DNA of 64,000 nt from Burkholderia sp. Bp9142 (GTDB lineage Bacteria; Pseudomonadota; Gammaproteobacteria; Burkholderiales; Burkholderiaceae). Below the pieces are notes generated by a model. That model was given only the letters and a program-made list of their open reading frames with translations, was not told the DNA's origin and did no database searches. The position numbers were made by a program, and so were the translations under genes. The stretch is taken from the NCBI RefSeq assembly GCF_003853415.1, contig NZ_QTPP01000031.1:27579-91578 (forward strand), in the 5' to 3' direction. This document shows positions 9,401 to 18,928 of the stretch, in pieces (position 1 is the stretch's first letter; each line of letters starts with the position of its first letter).

Positions 9401-9668
9401 GTGCGGGCTCGTGACCGCTCGGCAGATGCCGGGCACCGCGAAAGGCGTGATGTTCATGACGCTCGAGGACGAAACGGGTTGCGTGAACGTGATCGTGCGG
9501 CCCGAGCTGCTCGCGCGGCAGCGCCGCGAAACGCTCGATTCGCGGCTGCTCGCGGCGTCCGGCGTGTGGCAGGTCGTGAGCGACGTGCGGCACCTCGTCG
9601 CGCAGCATTTCGAGGATCTGACGCCGCTGCTCGGCGGCCTGCGCACGTCGAGCCGCGAGTTCCACTGA
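6465..9668 (+). CDS. dnaE2: error-prone DNA polymerase DnaE2 (ImuC)
   Basis: A 1067-residue C-family polymerase, the catalytic subunit of the SOS mutasome. Order of domains: PHP domain (FCRSNFSFLHGASHAEELV near the start), palm with CQGRGSAANSVVCFCLGIT and the acidic block PPDIDVDFEHQRR, fingers, helix-hairpin-helix region (GLSLVRGLGEAAARRIE) and a C-terminal OB fold (GLVTARQMPGTAKGVMFMTLEDE). The length and the lack of a C-terminal tau-binding extension fit DnaE2 rather than the replicative DnaE1. Synthesis past lesions is its known role. It is the last gene of the LexA-controlled cassette. Confidence 0.95.
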   Translation: MVAEFSWLPDYVELFCRSNFSFLHGASHAEELVERAFELGYRGIAITDECSLAGAPRMHVAAKAKGLPLVIGSYFEVTPDEVAPGHDPGPGAFGLVLLAQNREGYGNLSELISWRRMAAPKGTYKLTSRMLSMPPEAFAHLRGMPDCFAILVPAYPVRADVLDAQVAWLRTTFGERARLGLVQLQRALDGAQRDEIRAAGERRDVRIVALGDVTMHRRSCKPLQDVMTAIRVGMPVSECGYVLAPNAEQHLRLRQRIGQLYSAGEIAETCAILDACHFELDSLRYEYPDEIVPKGLTPTSYLEQETRAGAAERYPHGIPEKVDKQIRHELDLIARLSYEPFFLTVYDIVKYARSQNILCQGRGSAANSVVCFCLGITEVNPEQSTMLFERFISAERGEPPDIDVDFEHQRREEVIQHIYEKYGHDRAALAAAVSTYRPRGVLRETGKALGVDPMLVDRVAKAHRWFDGSRDLLQQFSTIGLDPGTPLIQAWARLAARLLNFPRHLSQHSGGFVISRGKLTRLVPVENAAMDGRRVIQWDKDDLEALGLMKVDVLALGMLSALHRAFDMRTAWRGPPEPGGEAFTLKHIPQDDEATYDMICRADTVGVFQIESRAQMSMLPRLRPRTYYDLVIEVAIVRPGPIQGGAVHPYLKRRQGIEKVSYPKEDLKPALERTYGVPIFQEQVMQIAMIAAGFTPGEADELRRAMAAWKRKGNLEKYHRKIVDGMRERDYPPDFAEQIFEQIKGFGDYGFPESHAASFAKLAYASSWLKCHEPAIFLAALLNSQPMGFYPPSQLVQDAKRHGVQVLPIDATLSNWEASLEALPDQPPPHGQPAVRLGLSLVRGLGEAAARRIEIARTAGPFDNVDALARRAQLERRDLEALAAANALATLAGHRRDALWQAVAAAPERDLLAAAPIDEAEQPALGAPSEADDILADYHTTGLTLNRHPVALLRPELRARRLSSAAELRDRPDGRLARACGLVTARQMPGTAKGVMFMTLEDETGCVNVIVRPELLARQRRETLDSRLLAASGVWQVVSDVRHLVAQHFEDLTPLLGGLRTSSREFH

Positions 9669-9710
9669 CGCGGCGCGCCGGTACGCCGCTCGCGTGTTGC
9701 GGCCGGATGC

Positions 9711-9742
9711 ATACCAGTCGACCGAATTGGTTCTATTCCGGT
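9711..9742 (+). promoter_or_regulatory. distal candidate operator of the nag regulator region
   Basis: ATACCAGT, 7 bp, then ATTGGTTCTATTCCGGT. The second part matches the element at 9916-9932 at 12 of 17 positions (ATTGGTnnTATnnnGGT), exactly 190 bp upstream. HutC-type GntR proteins of amino-sugar regulons bind TGGT-containing sites. The assignment is inferred from the duplication and the context. Confidence 0.45.
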
Positions 9743-9901
9743 CTCATTTTCAGCCCCCAAAACCCTGCGGATCCGGTGCCTGAATTGTCCCCTTGCATAC
9801 CACTTCGGGTAAATCCCTATCCCGCATCGCATTGTAAACAAAGGCTTTCCCGCTACTAAAACGCTTGCCGGGCAAGGCTTCCGGCGATTTCCGCATCGCT
9901 A

Positions 9902-9940
9902 ATACCAGTTCGTTGATTGGTATTATGGTGGTTATATAAT
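9902..9940 (+). promoter_or_regulatory. promoter and candidate operator upstream of the GntR gene
   Basis: A perfect TATAAT -10 at 9935-9940 follows a TTGATT -35-like hexamer at 9914-9919 (15-bp spacer, short). The element ATACCAGT, 6 bp, ATTGGTATTATGGTGGT (9902-9932) covers the -35 and spacer, and TAATACCA/TGGTATTA form an inverted repeat at 9900-9925. The position is that of an autoregulatory operator. The rest of the 320-bp gap after dnaE2 holds no gene. Confidence 0.55.
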
Positions 9941-9988
9941 GCGTTCACTTTCGACGGTCCGAGATCGTCGTCCGACACCCGGAGGCCC

Positions 9989-10723
9989 ATGGAAACCGGC
10001 TGGTCCGAACTGGCGCCCGATTCCCTCGACGACACGCCGCTGTATCTGCAGCTCGCCCGCAACCTGACGAGCGCGATTCACGCCGGCGCGTGGCGGGCCG
10101 GCGAGGCGCTGCCGTCGGAGCGGCTGCTGTCGGGGGCGGTCGGCGTGTCGCGGATCACGGCCCGCCGTGCGCTCGCGCTGCTGGTCGAGCAGGGGCTGAT
10201 CAAGCGGGCGCGCGGCGCGGGCAGCTTCATCACGCCGCGCGTGGCCGATCCGCTGTCGCGTCTCGTCGGCTTCACCGCGAAGATGCAGCAGCGCGGCTTC
10301 ACGCCCGATTCGGTGTGGCTGTCGCGCACGCTGCGCGCCGCGAGCCGCGACGAGATCACGCGGCTCGGTCTCGCGCCGGGCGCGACGGTCGCGCGGCTCG
10401 AACGGCTGCGCCGCGCGGACGGCATCGTGATGGCCGTCGAGCATTCGACGCTGCCGGCCGCGGTGGTGTCGGATCCGCAGGCGCTGGGCGCGTCGCTGTA
10501 CGAATACCTGGAGGCGCGCGGGATGACCGTCGTGCGCGCGCTGCAGCATTTTCGCGCGGCGAACGCGACGCACGAGATCGCGAAGTGGATGGCGGTGAAG
10601 CCGGGCTCGGCGCTGCTCGTGATCACGCGCATCGGCTACGGCGCCGACCAGCGCGCGATCGAAGTGACCGAAACGTATTGCCGCGACGACTATTACGACT
10701 TCGTCGCCGAACTGAAACGCTGA
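9989..10723 (+). CDS. GntR family (HutC/UTRA) transcriptional regulator of the GlcNAc operon
   Basis: A 244-residue repressor with an N-terminal winged helix (PLYLQLARNLTSAI, then ALPSERLLSGAVGVSRITAR, recognition helix) and a C-terminal UTRA effector domain (ALQHFRAANATHEIAKWMAV). HutC-subfamily members such as NagR/YvoA and DasR sense glucosamine-6-P or GlcNAc-6-P. Its place directly upstream of nagA, the SIS deaminase and the GlcNAc PTS genes supports that role, although the ligand is not proven. The ATG at 9989 has GGAGG four bases upstream and begins the conserved domain; the longer open frame from 9917 runs through the promoter. Confidence 0.88.
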   Translation: METGWSELAPDSLDDTPLYLQLARNLTSAIHAGAWRAGEALPSERLLSGAVGVSRITARRALALLVEQGLIKRARGAGSFITPRVADPLSRLVGFTAKMQQRGFTPDSVWLSRTLRAASRDEITRLGLAPGATVARLERLRRADGIVMAVEHSTLPAAVVSDPQALGASLYEYLEARGMTVVRALQHFRAANATHEIAKWMAVKPGSALLVITRIGYGADQRAIEVTETYCRDDYYDFVAELKR

Positions 10724-10825
10724 CGCGCGAGACTGCTCGCGCGCCACGCGCAACGAAACGCAACGCAACGAATTTGCAAATCGCGACGCGGATGTCCGCG
10801 TCACCAGATCATCAAGAGAAACGTC

Positions 10826-11929
10826 ATGCTGACTGGAAACATCCTCACCCCCGACGGCTGGATTCACGGCTCGCTCGACAGCGAGAACGGCCGCATCACC
10901 ACGCTCGACGGCACGCCTGCCGATCCCGCGAAGAACGACGCGCCTTACATCCTGCCCGGCTTCATCGACCTGCACGTGCACGGCGGCGGCGGCGCCGACG
11001 TGATGGAAGGCGGCGACGCGATCGAGACGATCGCGCGCACGCACGCGCAGTTCGGCACGACGAGCCTGCTCGCGACGACGATGACCGCGCCGCGCGACGA
11101 ACTGATGGAGGTCGTCGCGAACCTCGGCACCGTCGCCCGCACCCGCACGCCGGGCGGCGCGCGCGTGCTCGGCGTGCATCTCGAAGGGCCGTACATCAAC
11201 CCCGGCAAGCTCGGCGCGCAGCCGGACGCGGCCGTGTCGGCGGTGCTCGACGAAGTGCTGAAGTACCTGTCGATCGCGCCGATCCGCGTCGTCACGCTCG
11301 CGCCGGAAATCGCCGGCCACATCGAGATCATCGGCGAGATGGCCGCGCGCGGGGTGCGCGTGCAGCTCGGCCACTCGCTCGCGACCTACGACGACGCCGT
11401 CGCCGCGCTCAAGCACGGCGCGTGCGGCTTCACGCACCTGTTCAACGCGATGTCGCCGCTGCATCACCGCAACCCGGGCCTCGTCGGCGCCGCGCTCGCG
11501 CATGCCGAGTACGCGGAAATCATCCCCGACCTGCTGCACGTGCATCCGGGCGCGATTCGTGCGGCGCTGCGCGCGATCCCGCGCCTGTACGTCGTGACCG
11601 ACAGCACGTCCGCCACCGGCATGCCCGACGGCGAATACCGGCTCGGCAGCCAGCGCGTGACGAAGTGCCTCGGCGGCGTGCGGCTCGCCGACGGCACGCT
11701 CGCCGGCAGCACGCTGACGATGGACCAGGCGCTGCGCAACCTCGTGTCGCTCGGCCTGCCGATCGCCGACGTGTCGAACCGGATGTCGCGCTATGCGGCC
11801 GACTACCTCGGCGTCGCCGATCGCGGCCGCCTCGAGCGCGGCGCATGGGCCGACCTCGCCGTGTTCGATCGCGACCTGAACCTCACCGCGACCTACGTCG
11901 AAGGAGAATCGATTGTCGAATATGCTTAA
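10826..11929 (+). CDS. nagA: N-acetylglucosamine-6-phosphate deacetylase
   Basis: A 367-residue amidohydrolase that removes acetate from GlcNAc-6-P to give glucosamine-6-P. Visible motifs: the metal-binding PGFIDLHVHGGGGADVMEG, the substrate block GVHLEGPYINPGKLGAQ, GHSLATYDDAVAALKHGACG with FTHLFNAM, and the catalytic-aspartate region VVTDSTSATGMPDGEY. Length and motif order match NagA. It is the first structural gene of the operon and overlaps the next gene by 17 bp. Confidence 0.95.
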   Translation: MLTGNILTPDGWIHGSLDSENGRITTLDGTPADPAKNDAPYILPGFIDLHVHGGGGADVMEGGDAIETIARTHAQFGTTSLLATTMTAPRDELMEVVANLGTVARTRTPGGARVLGVHLEGPYINPGKLGAQPDAAVSAVLDEVLKYLSIAPIRVVTLAPEIAGHIEIIGEMAARGVRVQLGHSLATYDDAVAALKHGACGFTHLFNAMSPLHHRNPGLVGAALAHAEYAEIIPDLLHVHPGAIRAALRAIPRLYVVTDSTSATGMPDGEYRLGSQRVTKCLGGVRLADGTLAGSTLTMDQALRNLVSLGLPIADVSNRMSRYAADYLGVADRGRLERGAWADLAVFDRDLNLTATYVEGESIVEYA

Positions 11930-12929
11930 GGAAGCGCGCGAGTCCGCCCGGGTCGTCGCCGCGCAACTCGCCGATACCACGCGCGTCGAGGCGCTCGCCG
12001 GCCAACTGCTCGACCACCCGCCGGCCGTCGCGCTGACGGTCGCGCGCGGCAGCTCGGATCACGCCGCCAGCTATTTCGCGAGCCTGACGATGAGCCGCCT
12101 CGGCGTGCCCGTCGCGTCGCTGCCGATGTCGGTCGCGACGCTGCAGCAGGCGCCGTTGAAGGTGCAGGACCAGCTCGCGCTCGCGTTCTCCCAGTCGGGC
12201 AAGAGCCCCGATCTCGTCAACACGATGGCCGCGCTGCGCGAAGCCGGCGCGCGCACCGTCGCCGCCGTCAACGTGCTGCCGTCGCCCCTCGCCGACGCGT
12301 GCGAGCACCAGCTGCCGCTGCTGGCCGGCCCCGAACTGTCGGTCGCCGCGACCAAGAGCTATATCGCGATGCTGTCGCTGTCCGCGCAGATCGTCGCGTA
12401 CTGGCAGCGCGACACCGCGCTGATGACGGCATTGCGCGGCCTGCCCGACACGCTCGCACAGGCCGGCCAGCTCGACTGGTCGCCGGCCGTCGCCGCGCTC
12501 GCGGGCATCGAGCGGATGATCGTGATCGGCCGCGGCCTGGGTCTCGCGATCGCGCAGGAAGCCGCGCTGAAACTGAAGGAAACCTCCGGCATCCAGGCCG
12601 AGGCGTTCTCGAGCGCCGAAGTCCGTCACGGCCCGATGGAGCTGATCGACCGCGACTATCCGCTGCTCGTGTTCGCGCCGCCGGGGCCCGAGCAGGCCGG
12701 GCTGCTGCAGCTCGCGCAGGACATGCGCGCACGCGGCGCTGCCGTGCTGCTCGCGGCGCCCGCCGGCACGCCCGGCGCGACCTTGCCGCTCGCGCCATCC
12801 GCCCATTCGGCGCTCGACCCGATCGCCGCCATTCTTTCGTTCTACGTGATGGCGGCGGATCTCGCCGTCGCGCGCGGCCGCAATCCCGACATGCCGCGCC
12901 ACCTGAACAAAGTCACCGAAACGCACTGA
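11913..12929 (+). CDS. SIS-domain glucosamine-6-phosphate deaminase (NagB-II type)
   Basis: A 338-residue protein with two SIS sugar-isomerase domains, like the isomerase half of GlmS but without the glutaminase half. First SIS: VARGSSDHAASYF and AFSQSGKSPD; second SIS: IVIGRGLGLAIAQEAALKLKETSG followed by SSAEVRHGPMELID. In nag operons lacking classical NagB this family converts glucosamine-6-P to fructose-6-P and ammonia. The start is a TTG at 11913: AAGGAG lies six bases before it, whereas the ATG at 11922 would be 15 bases away. The start lies inside nagA, giving translational coupling. Confidence 0.87.
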   Translation: MSNMLKEARESARVVAAQLADTTRVEALAGQLLDHPPAVALTVARGSSDHAASYFASLTMSRLGVPVASLPMSVATLQQAPLKVQDQLALAFSQSGKSPDLVNTMAALREAGARTVAAVNVLPSPLADACEHQLPLLAGPELSVAATKSYIAMLSLSAQIVAYWQRDTALMTALRGLPDTLAQAGQLDWSPAVAALAGIERMIVIGRGLGLAIAQEAALKLKETSGIQAEAFSSAEVRHGPMELIDRDYPLLVFAPPGPEQAGLLQLAQDMRARGAAVLLAAPAGTPGATLPLAPSAHSALDPIAAILSFYVMAADLAVARGRNPDMPRHLNKVTETH

Positions 12930-12968
12930 TAGCCGAGACAGCCGATGAGACGCGCCGAGGAGTCCCAG

Positions 12969-15527
<2,559 letters not shown>

Positions 15528-15614
15528 ACGTCGGCGGCGGGCGCGCGGCCCGTTTCACTACGAAAGCAATTAGGTCAACGACGCTTAATGACGAGACATG
15601 GATTGGAGGACTGA

Positions 15615-17369
15615 ATGGACGGGAATCCGTTTCTGAAGATACAGGGCCTGGGCCGGGCACTGATGCTGCCGATCGCGGTATTGCCGGTCGCCGGCATCCT
15701 GCTGCGGCTCGGACAGCCGGATGTGTTCAACATCAAGATGATCGCCGACGCCGGCGGCGCGATCTTCGACAACCTGCCGCTCCTGTTCGCGATCGGCGTG
15801 GCGGTCGGGTTCGCGAAGGACAACAACGGCGTGGCGGCGCTCGCGGGCGCGATCGGCTACCTGATCGAAACCGCGATCATGAAGGACATCGATCCCAAGC
15901 TGAACATGGGCGTGCTGTCCGGGATCATCGCGGGCGTGGTCGCGGGCCTGCTGTACAACCGCTACAAGGACATCAAGCTGCCCGACTACCTCGCGTTCTT
16001 CGGCGGCAAGCGGTTCGTGCCGATCATCACCGGGCTGGCATGCGTGATACTCGGCATCGTCTTCGGATACGTGTGGCAGCCGGTCCAGCATGCGATCGAC
16101 GCGGCCGGCCAGTGGCTGACGACGGCGGGCGCGATCGGTGCGTTCGTGTTCGGCTTCCTGAACCGCCTGCTGCTCGTCACGGGCCTGCACCACATCATCA
16201 ACTCGCTCGCGTGGTTCGTGTTCGGCAACTTCACGCCGCCGGCCGGCGGCGAGCTCGTGCACGGCGACCTGCACCGCTTCTTCGCGGGCGATGCGACCGC
16301 GGGCACCTTCATGGCCGGCTTCTTCCCGATCATGATGTTCGGCCTGCCGGCCGCATGTCTCGCGATGCTGCACGAAGCGCCGAAGGAGCGCCGCGCGATG
16401 GTCGGCGGCCTGCTGTTCTCGATGGCGCTCACGTCGTTCCTGACCGGCGTGACCGAGCCGATCGAGTTCAGCTTCATGTTCCTCGCGCCGGTGCTGTACG
16501 TGATCCATGCGGTGCTGACCGGGTTGTCGCTCGCGATCTGCCAGATCCTCGGCGTGAAGCTCGGCTTCACGTTCTCGGCCGGCGCGATCGACTACGTGCT
16601 GAACTACGGGCTGTCGACGAAGGGCTGGATCGCGGTGCCGCTCGGCATCGCGTACGGTGTCGCGTACTACGGGCTGTTCCGCTTCTTCATCCGCAAGTTC
16701 AACATGGCGACGCCGGGCCGCGAGCCGGCCTCGGCCGATGCGGCGACCGAGTCGTACGCATCGGGCGGCTTCGTCGCACCGGCCGCTGCGCCGCGTGCGC
16801 AGCGCTATATCGCCGCGCTCGGCGGGGCGGGCAACCTGACGGTCGTCGACGCATGCACGACACGCCTGCGCCTGACCGTCGTCGATCCGGAGAAGGTGTC
16901 GGAGCCGGAACTGAAGTCGATCGGCGCGCGCGGCGTGCTCAAGCGCGGCGGCAACAGCGTGCAGGTGATCATCGGGCCCGAGGCCGACATCATTGCCGAC
17001 GAGATGCGTTCGGCGATCGGCAGCGGCGCGACCGGTGCCACGGCCACGGCGACGGCCGCGGCTGCGCAGCCGGTCACGGGCGCGAGCGTGGCGGCCGGCC
17101 CGCTCGACCCCGATCCGCTGCGCTGGCTCGCGGTGTTCGGCGGGGCGACCAACGTCGCGTCGCTCGATGCGATCGCGACCACGCGCCTGCGTGTCGTCGT
17201 GCGCGACGCATCGGCGGTCGATCGCGCTCGACTCGGTGCGCTCGACGTCGCATGGGTGTCGCCGGACACGTTCCACATCGTCTGCGGCAATGCGGCGGCA
17301 CGCTATGCGGAACAGCTCGGCGCGCGCCTGCCGTCGACGGGCGGCGGCGCGGCTGCGCAACCGGCCTGA
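15615..17369 (+). CDS. nagE: PTS N-acetylglucosamine permease, IIC-IIB with a second degenerate IIB domain
   Basis: A 584-residue inner-membrane permease. Residues 1 to about 365 are the IIC channel (GLGRALMLPIAVLPVAGILL, FLNRLLLVTGLHHIINS, GVTEPIEFSFMFLAP). A IIB domain follows with the phosphorylated Cys at 414 in VVDACTTRLRL. A second IIB-like domain (about 503-575) repeats the TTRLR motif, but alanine stands at the cysteine position (about 521), so it cannot carry phosphate. Unlike E. coli NagE there is no fused IIA; that module is on the preceding gene. The start has a strong GGAGGA site and follows the previous gene by 87 bp. Confidence 0.93.
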   Translation: MDGNPFLKIQGLGRALMLPIAVLPVAGILLRLGQPDVFNIKMIADAGGAIFDNLPLLFAIGVAVGFAKDNNGVAALAGAIGYLIETAIMKDIDPKLNMGVLSGIIAGVVAGLLYNRYKDIKLPDYLAFFGGKRFVPIITGLACVILGIVFGYVWQPVQHAIDAAGQWLTTAGAIGAFVFGFLNRLLLVTGLHHIINSLAWFVFGNFTPPAGGELVHGDLHRFFAGDATAGTFMAGFFPIMMFGLPAACLAMLHEAPKERRAMVGGLLFSMALTSFLTGVTEPIEFSFMFLAPVLYVIHAVLTGLSLAICQILGVKLGFTFSAGAIDYVLNYGLSTKGWIAVPLGIAYGVAYYGLFRFFIRKFNMATPGREPASADAATESYASGGFVAPAAAPRAQRYIAALGGAGNLTVVDACTTRLRLTVVDPEKVSEPELKSIGARGVLKRGGNSVQVIIGPEADIIADEMRSAIGSGATGATATATAAAAQPVTGASVAAGPLDPDPLRWLAVFGGATNVASLDAIATTRLRVVVRDASAVDRARLGALDVAWVSPDTFHIVCGNAAARYAEQLGARLPSTGGGAAAQPA

Positions 17370-17437
17370 TCCGGCATGAGGCGATGAGGCCGGCCCGGTC
17401 CGCGTAGCGGGTTCGGGCCACCAGTCGGTAAAACGAA

Positions 17438-17469
17438 AACGGCTTGCGATGCGTCGCAAGCCGTTTTTC
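17438..17469 (+). terminator. intrinsic terminator after the nag operon
   Basis: A 12-bp perfect stem (AACGGCTTGCGA / TCGCAAGCCGTT) with a TGCG loop followed by T residues. It closes the nagA-to-nagE transcription unit. Confidence 0.93.
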
Positions 17470-17510
17470 TTTGGAGGGGCGGACGGCAACGGGTTGCCGA
17501 ATCGCCGGGA

Positions 17511-17538
17511 CGAAAAAAAACCTCGCGCGACGCGAGGT
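17511..17538 (-). terminator. intrinsic terminator of the cyd operon
   Basis: On the minus strand AACCTCGCG / CGCGAGGTT forms a stem with a 3-nt loop and is followed by eight T. It lies 45 bp past the cydX stop and faces the nag terminator. Confidence 0.9.
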
Positions 17539-17583
17539 TCGTTCCGGACGGCAGGGGCGGCGCGATCCGCCGCCCGCGCGGTG

Positions 17584-17706
17584 TCAGTCGCGGCGTGCGC
17601 GCCCCGGCGTTTCCTGCGGCTTCTGCCGCGCTTCGAGCCACATCGCGTTGACGATGCCGAACGACAGCGCGACGCCGATACCGAGAATCCAGCTGAAATA
17701 CCACAT
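17584..17706 (-). CDS. cydX: cytochrome bd-I oxidase small subunit CydX
   Basis: A 40-residue single-pass membrane peptide beginning MWYFSWILGIGVALSFGIVN and continuing AMWLE, the invariant pattern of CydX/YbgT (W, Y/F, E residues conserved). CydX sits in the membrane against CydA and stabilises the haem groups of the quinol oxidase. It is too short for ordinary gene finding. It follows cydB by 54 bp on the same strand and precedes the operon terminator, as expected for the third gene of a cydABX operon. Confidence 0.93.
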   Translation of the reverse strand: MWYFSWILGIGVALSFGIVNAMWLEARQKPQETPGRARRD

Positions 17707-17760
17707 GGTCCGACTCCTTGCGAAACGGTGGTCGAGGGCGCGTGCGCGCCCCGGCCGGGT

Positions 17761-18897
17761 TCAATACATCGAGTGCTTGTTCTCTTCGAGCGACTGATGC
17801 GTGACCTTGCCGCGCATCACGCGGTACACCCAGCCCGTATAGAGCAGGACGATCGGCAGGAACACGATCACCGCGAACAGCATCACCTGCAGCGTCATGT
17901 GGCTCGACGTCGAATCCCACACGGTCAGGCTGCTGCGCGGGTCGAGCGACGACGGCATGATGAACGGGAACATCGAGAAGCCCGCGGTCAGGATCACGCC
18001 GGCGATCATCAGGCCGGTGCAGAAGAACGCCGTCTTTTCCTGCCTCGAGCCTGCGAGCAGCAGCGCGAGCAGCCCGCCCGCAATCCCGACCACCGGCGCC
18101 GCGATCATCCACGGATACTCGCCGTAGTTCGCGAGCCACAGGCCCGAGCCGGCGGCGACGTCCTTCAGCAGCGGGTTCGCGACCGTGTCGTTCGGCGCGG
18201 CGTGCGTCACGTGGAAGCCGCCGATCGTCGACGCGACCAGCACGCCGGCCAGCACGAACAGCACGACCGCGAGAAGCGCCGACACGCGCAGTGCGATCGA
18301 CGCGCGGCGCGCGATCACGCCGTCGGTCTTCATCTTGATGAACGCGGCGCCGTGCGCGACGAGCATCGTAAGGCTGACGAGCCCGCAGAGCAGCGCGAAC
18401 GGGTTCAGCAGCGCCCAGAAGCCGCCGTAGTAGGTCACGCGCAGGTCGCTGTCGAACTTGAACGGCACGCCCTGCAGCAGGTTGCCGAACGCGACGCCGA
18501 ACACCAGCGCCGGCACGAAGCCGCCGACGAACAGGCCCCAGTCCCAGCCCGCGCGCCAGCGCGGGTCGGGCCGCTTGCTGCGGTAGTCGAAGCCCACCGG
18601 CCGGAAGAACAGCGCGAACAGCACGAGCAGCATCGCGAAGTAGAAGCCGGAGAACGACGCGGCGTAGACGAGCGGCCACGCGGCGAACATCGCGCCGCCG
18701 GCCGTGATCAGCCACACCTGGTTGCCTTCCCACGTCGCGCCGACCGTGTTGACGATGATGCGGCGCTCCTCGTCGGTCTTGCCGAGGAACGGCAGCAGCG
18801 CGGTCGCGCCCATGTCGAAGCCGTCGGTGACGGCGAAGCCGATCAGCAGCACGCCGACCAGCAGCCACCAGATCAGCTTGAGAGTTGCATAGTCCAT
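17761..18897 (-). CDS. cydB: cytochrome bd ubiquinol oxidase subunit II
   Basis: A 378-residue integral membrane protein with about eight or nine transmembrane helices. The N-terminus MDYATLKLIWWLLVGVLLIGF and the following AVTDGFDMGATALLPFLGKTDEER are diagnostic for CydB, as are GATWEGNQVWLITAGGAMFAAW and the C-terminal LLYTGWVYRVMRGKV. With CydA it forms the high-affinity quinol oxidase that reduces oxygen to water without proton pumping. The ATG at 18897 starts the first helix; an upstream in-frame Met adds residues unlike the family. Confidence 0.95.
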   Translation of the reverse strand: MDYATLKLIWWLLVGVLLIGFAVTDGFDMGATALLPFLGKTDEERRIIVNTVGATWEGNQVWLITAGGAMFAAWPLVYAASFSGFYFAMLLVLFALFFRPVGFDYRSKRPDPRWRAGWDWGLFVGGFVPALVFGVAFGNLLQGVPFKFDSDLRVTYYGGFWALLNPFALLCGLVSLTMLVAHGAAFIKMKTDGVIARRASIALRVSALLAVVLFVLAGVLVASTIGGFHVTHAAPNDTVANPLLKDVAAGSGLWLANYGEYPWMIAAPVVGIAGGLLALLLAGSRQEKTAFFCTGLMIAGVILTAGFSMFPFIMPSSLDPRSSLTVWDSTSSHMTLQVMLFAVIVFLPIVLLYTGWVYRVMRGKVTHQSLEENKHSMY

Positions 18898-18928
18898 AGC
18901 GATTCCTTGTTCCGTTGCGGGGGCGTGC

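Noticed and set aside
12945..12968. ATG at 12945 as the start of the PTS fusion protein
   Set aside because: Weaker ribosome site than the TTG at 12969 and the eight extra residues add nothing conserved; kept only as an alternative.
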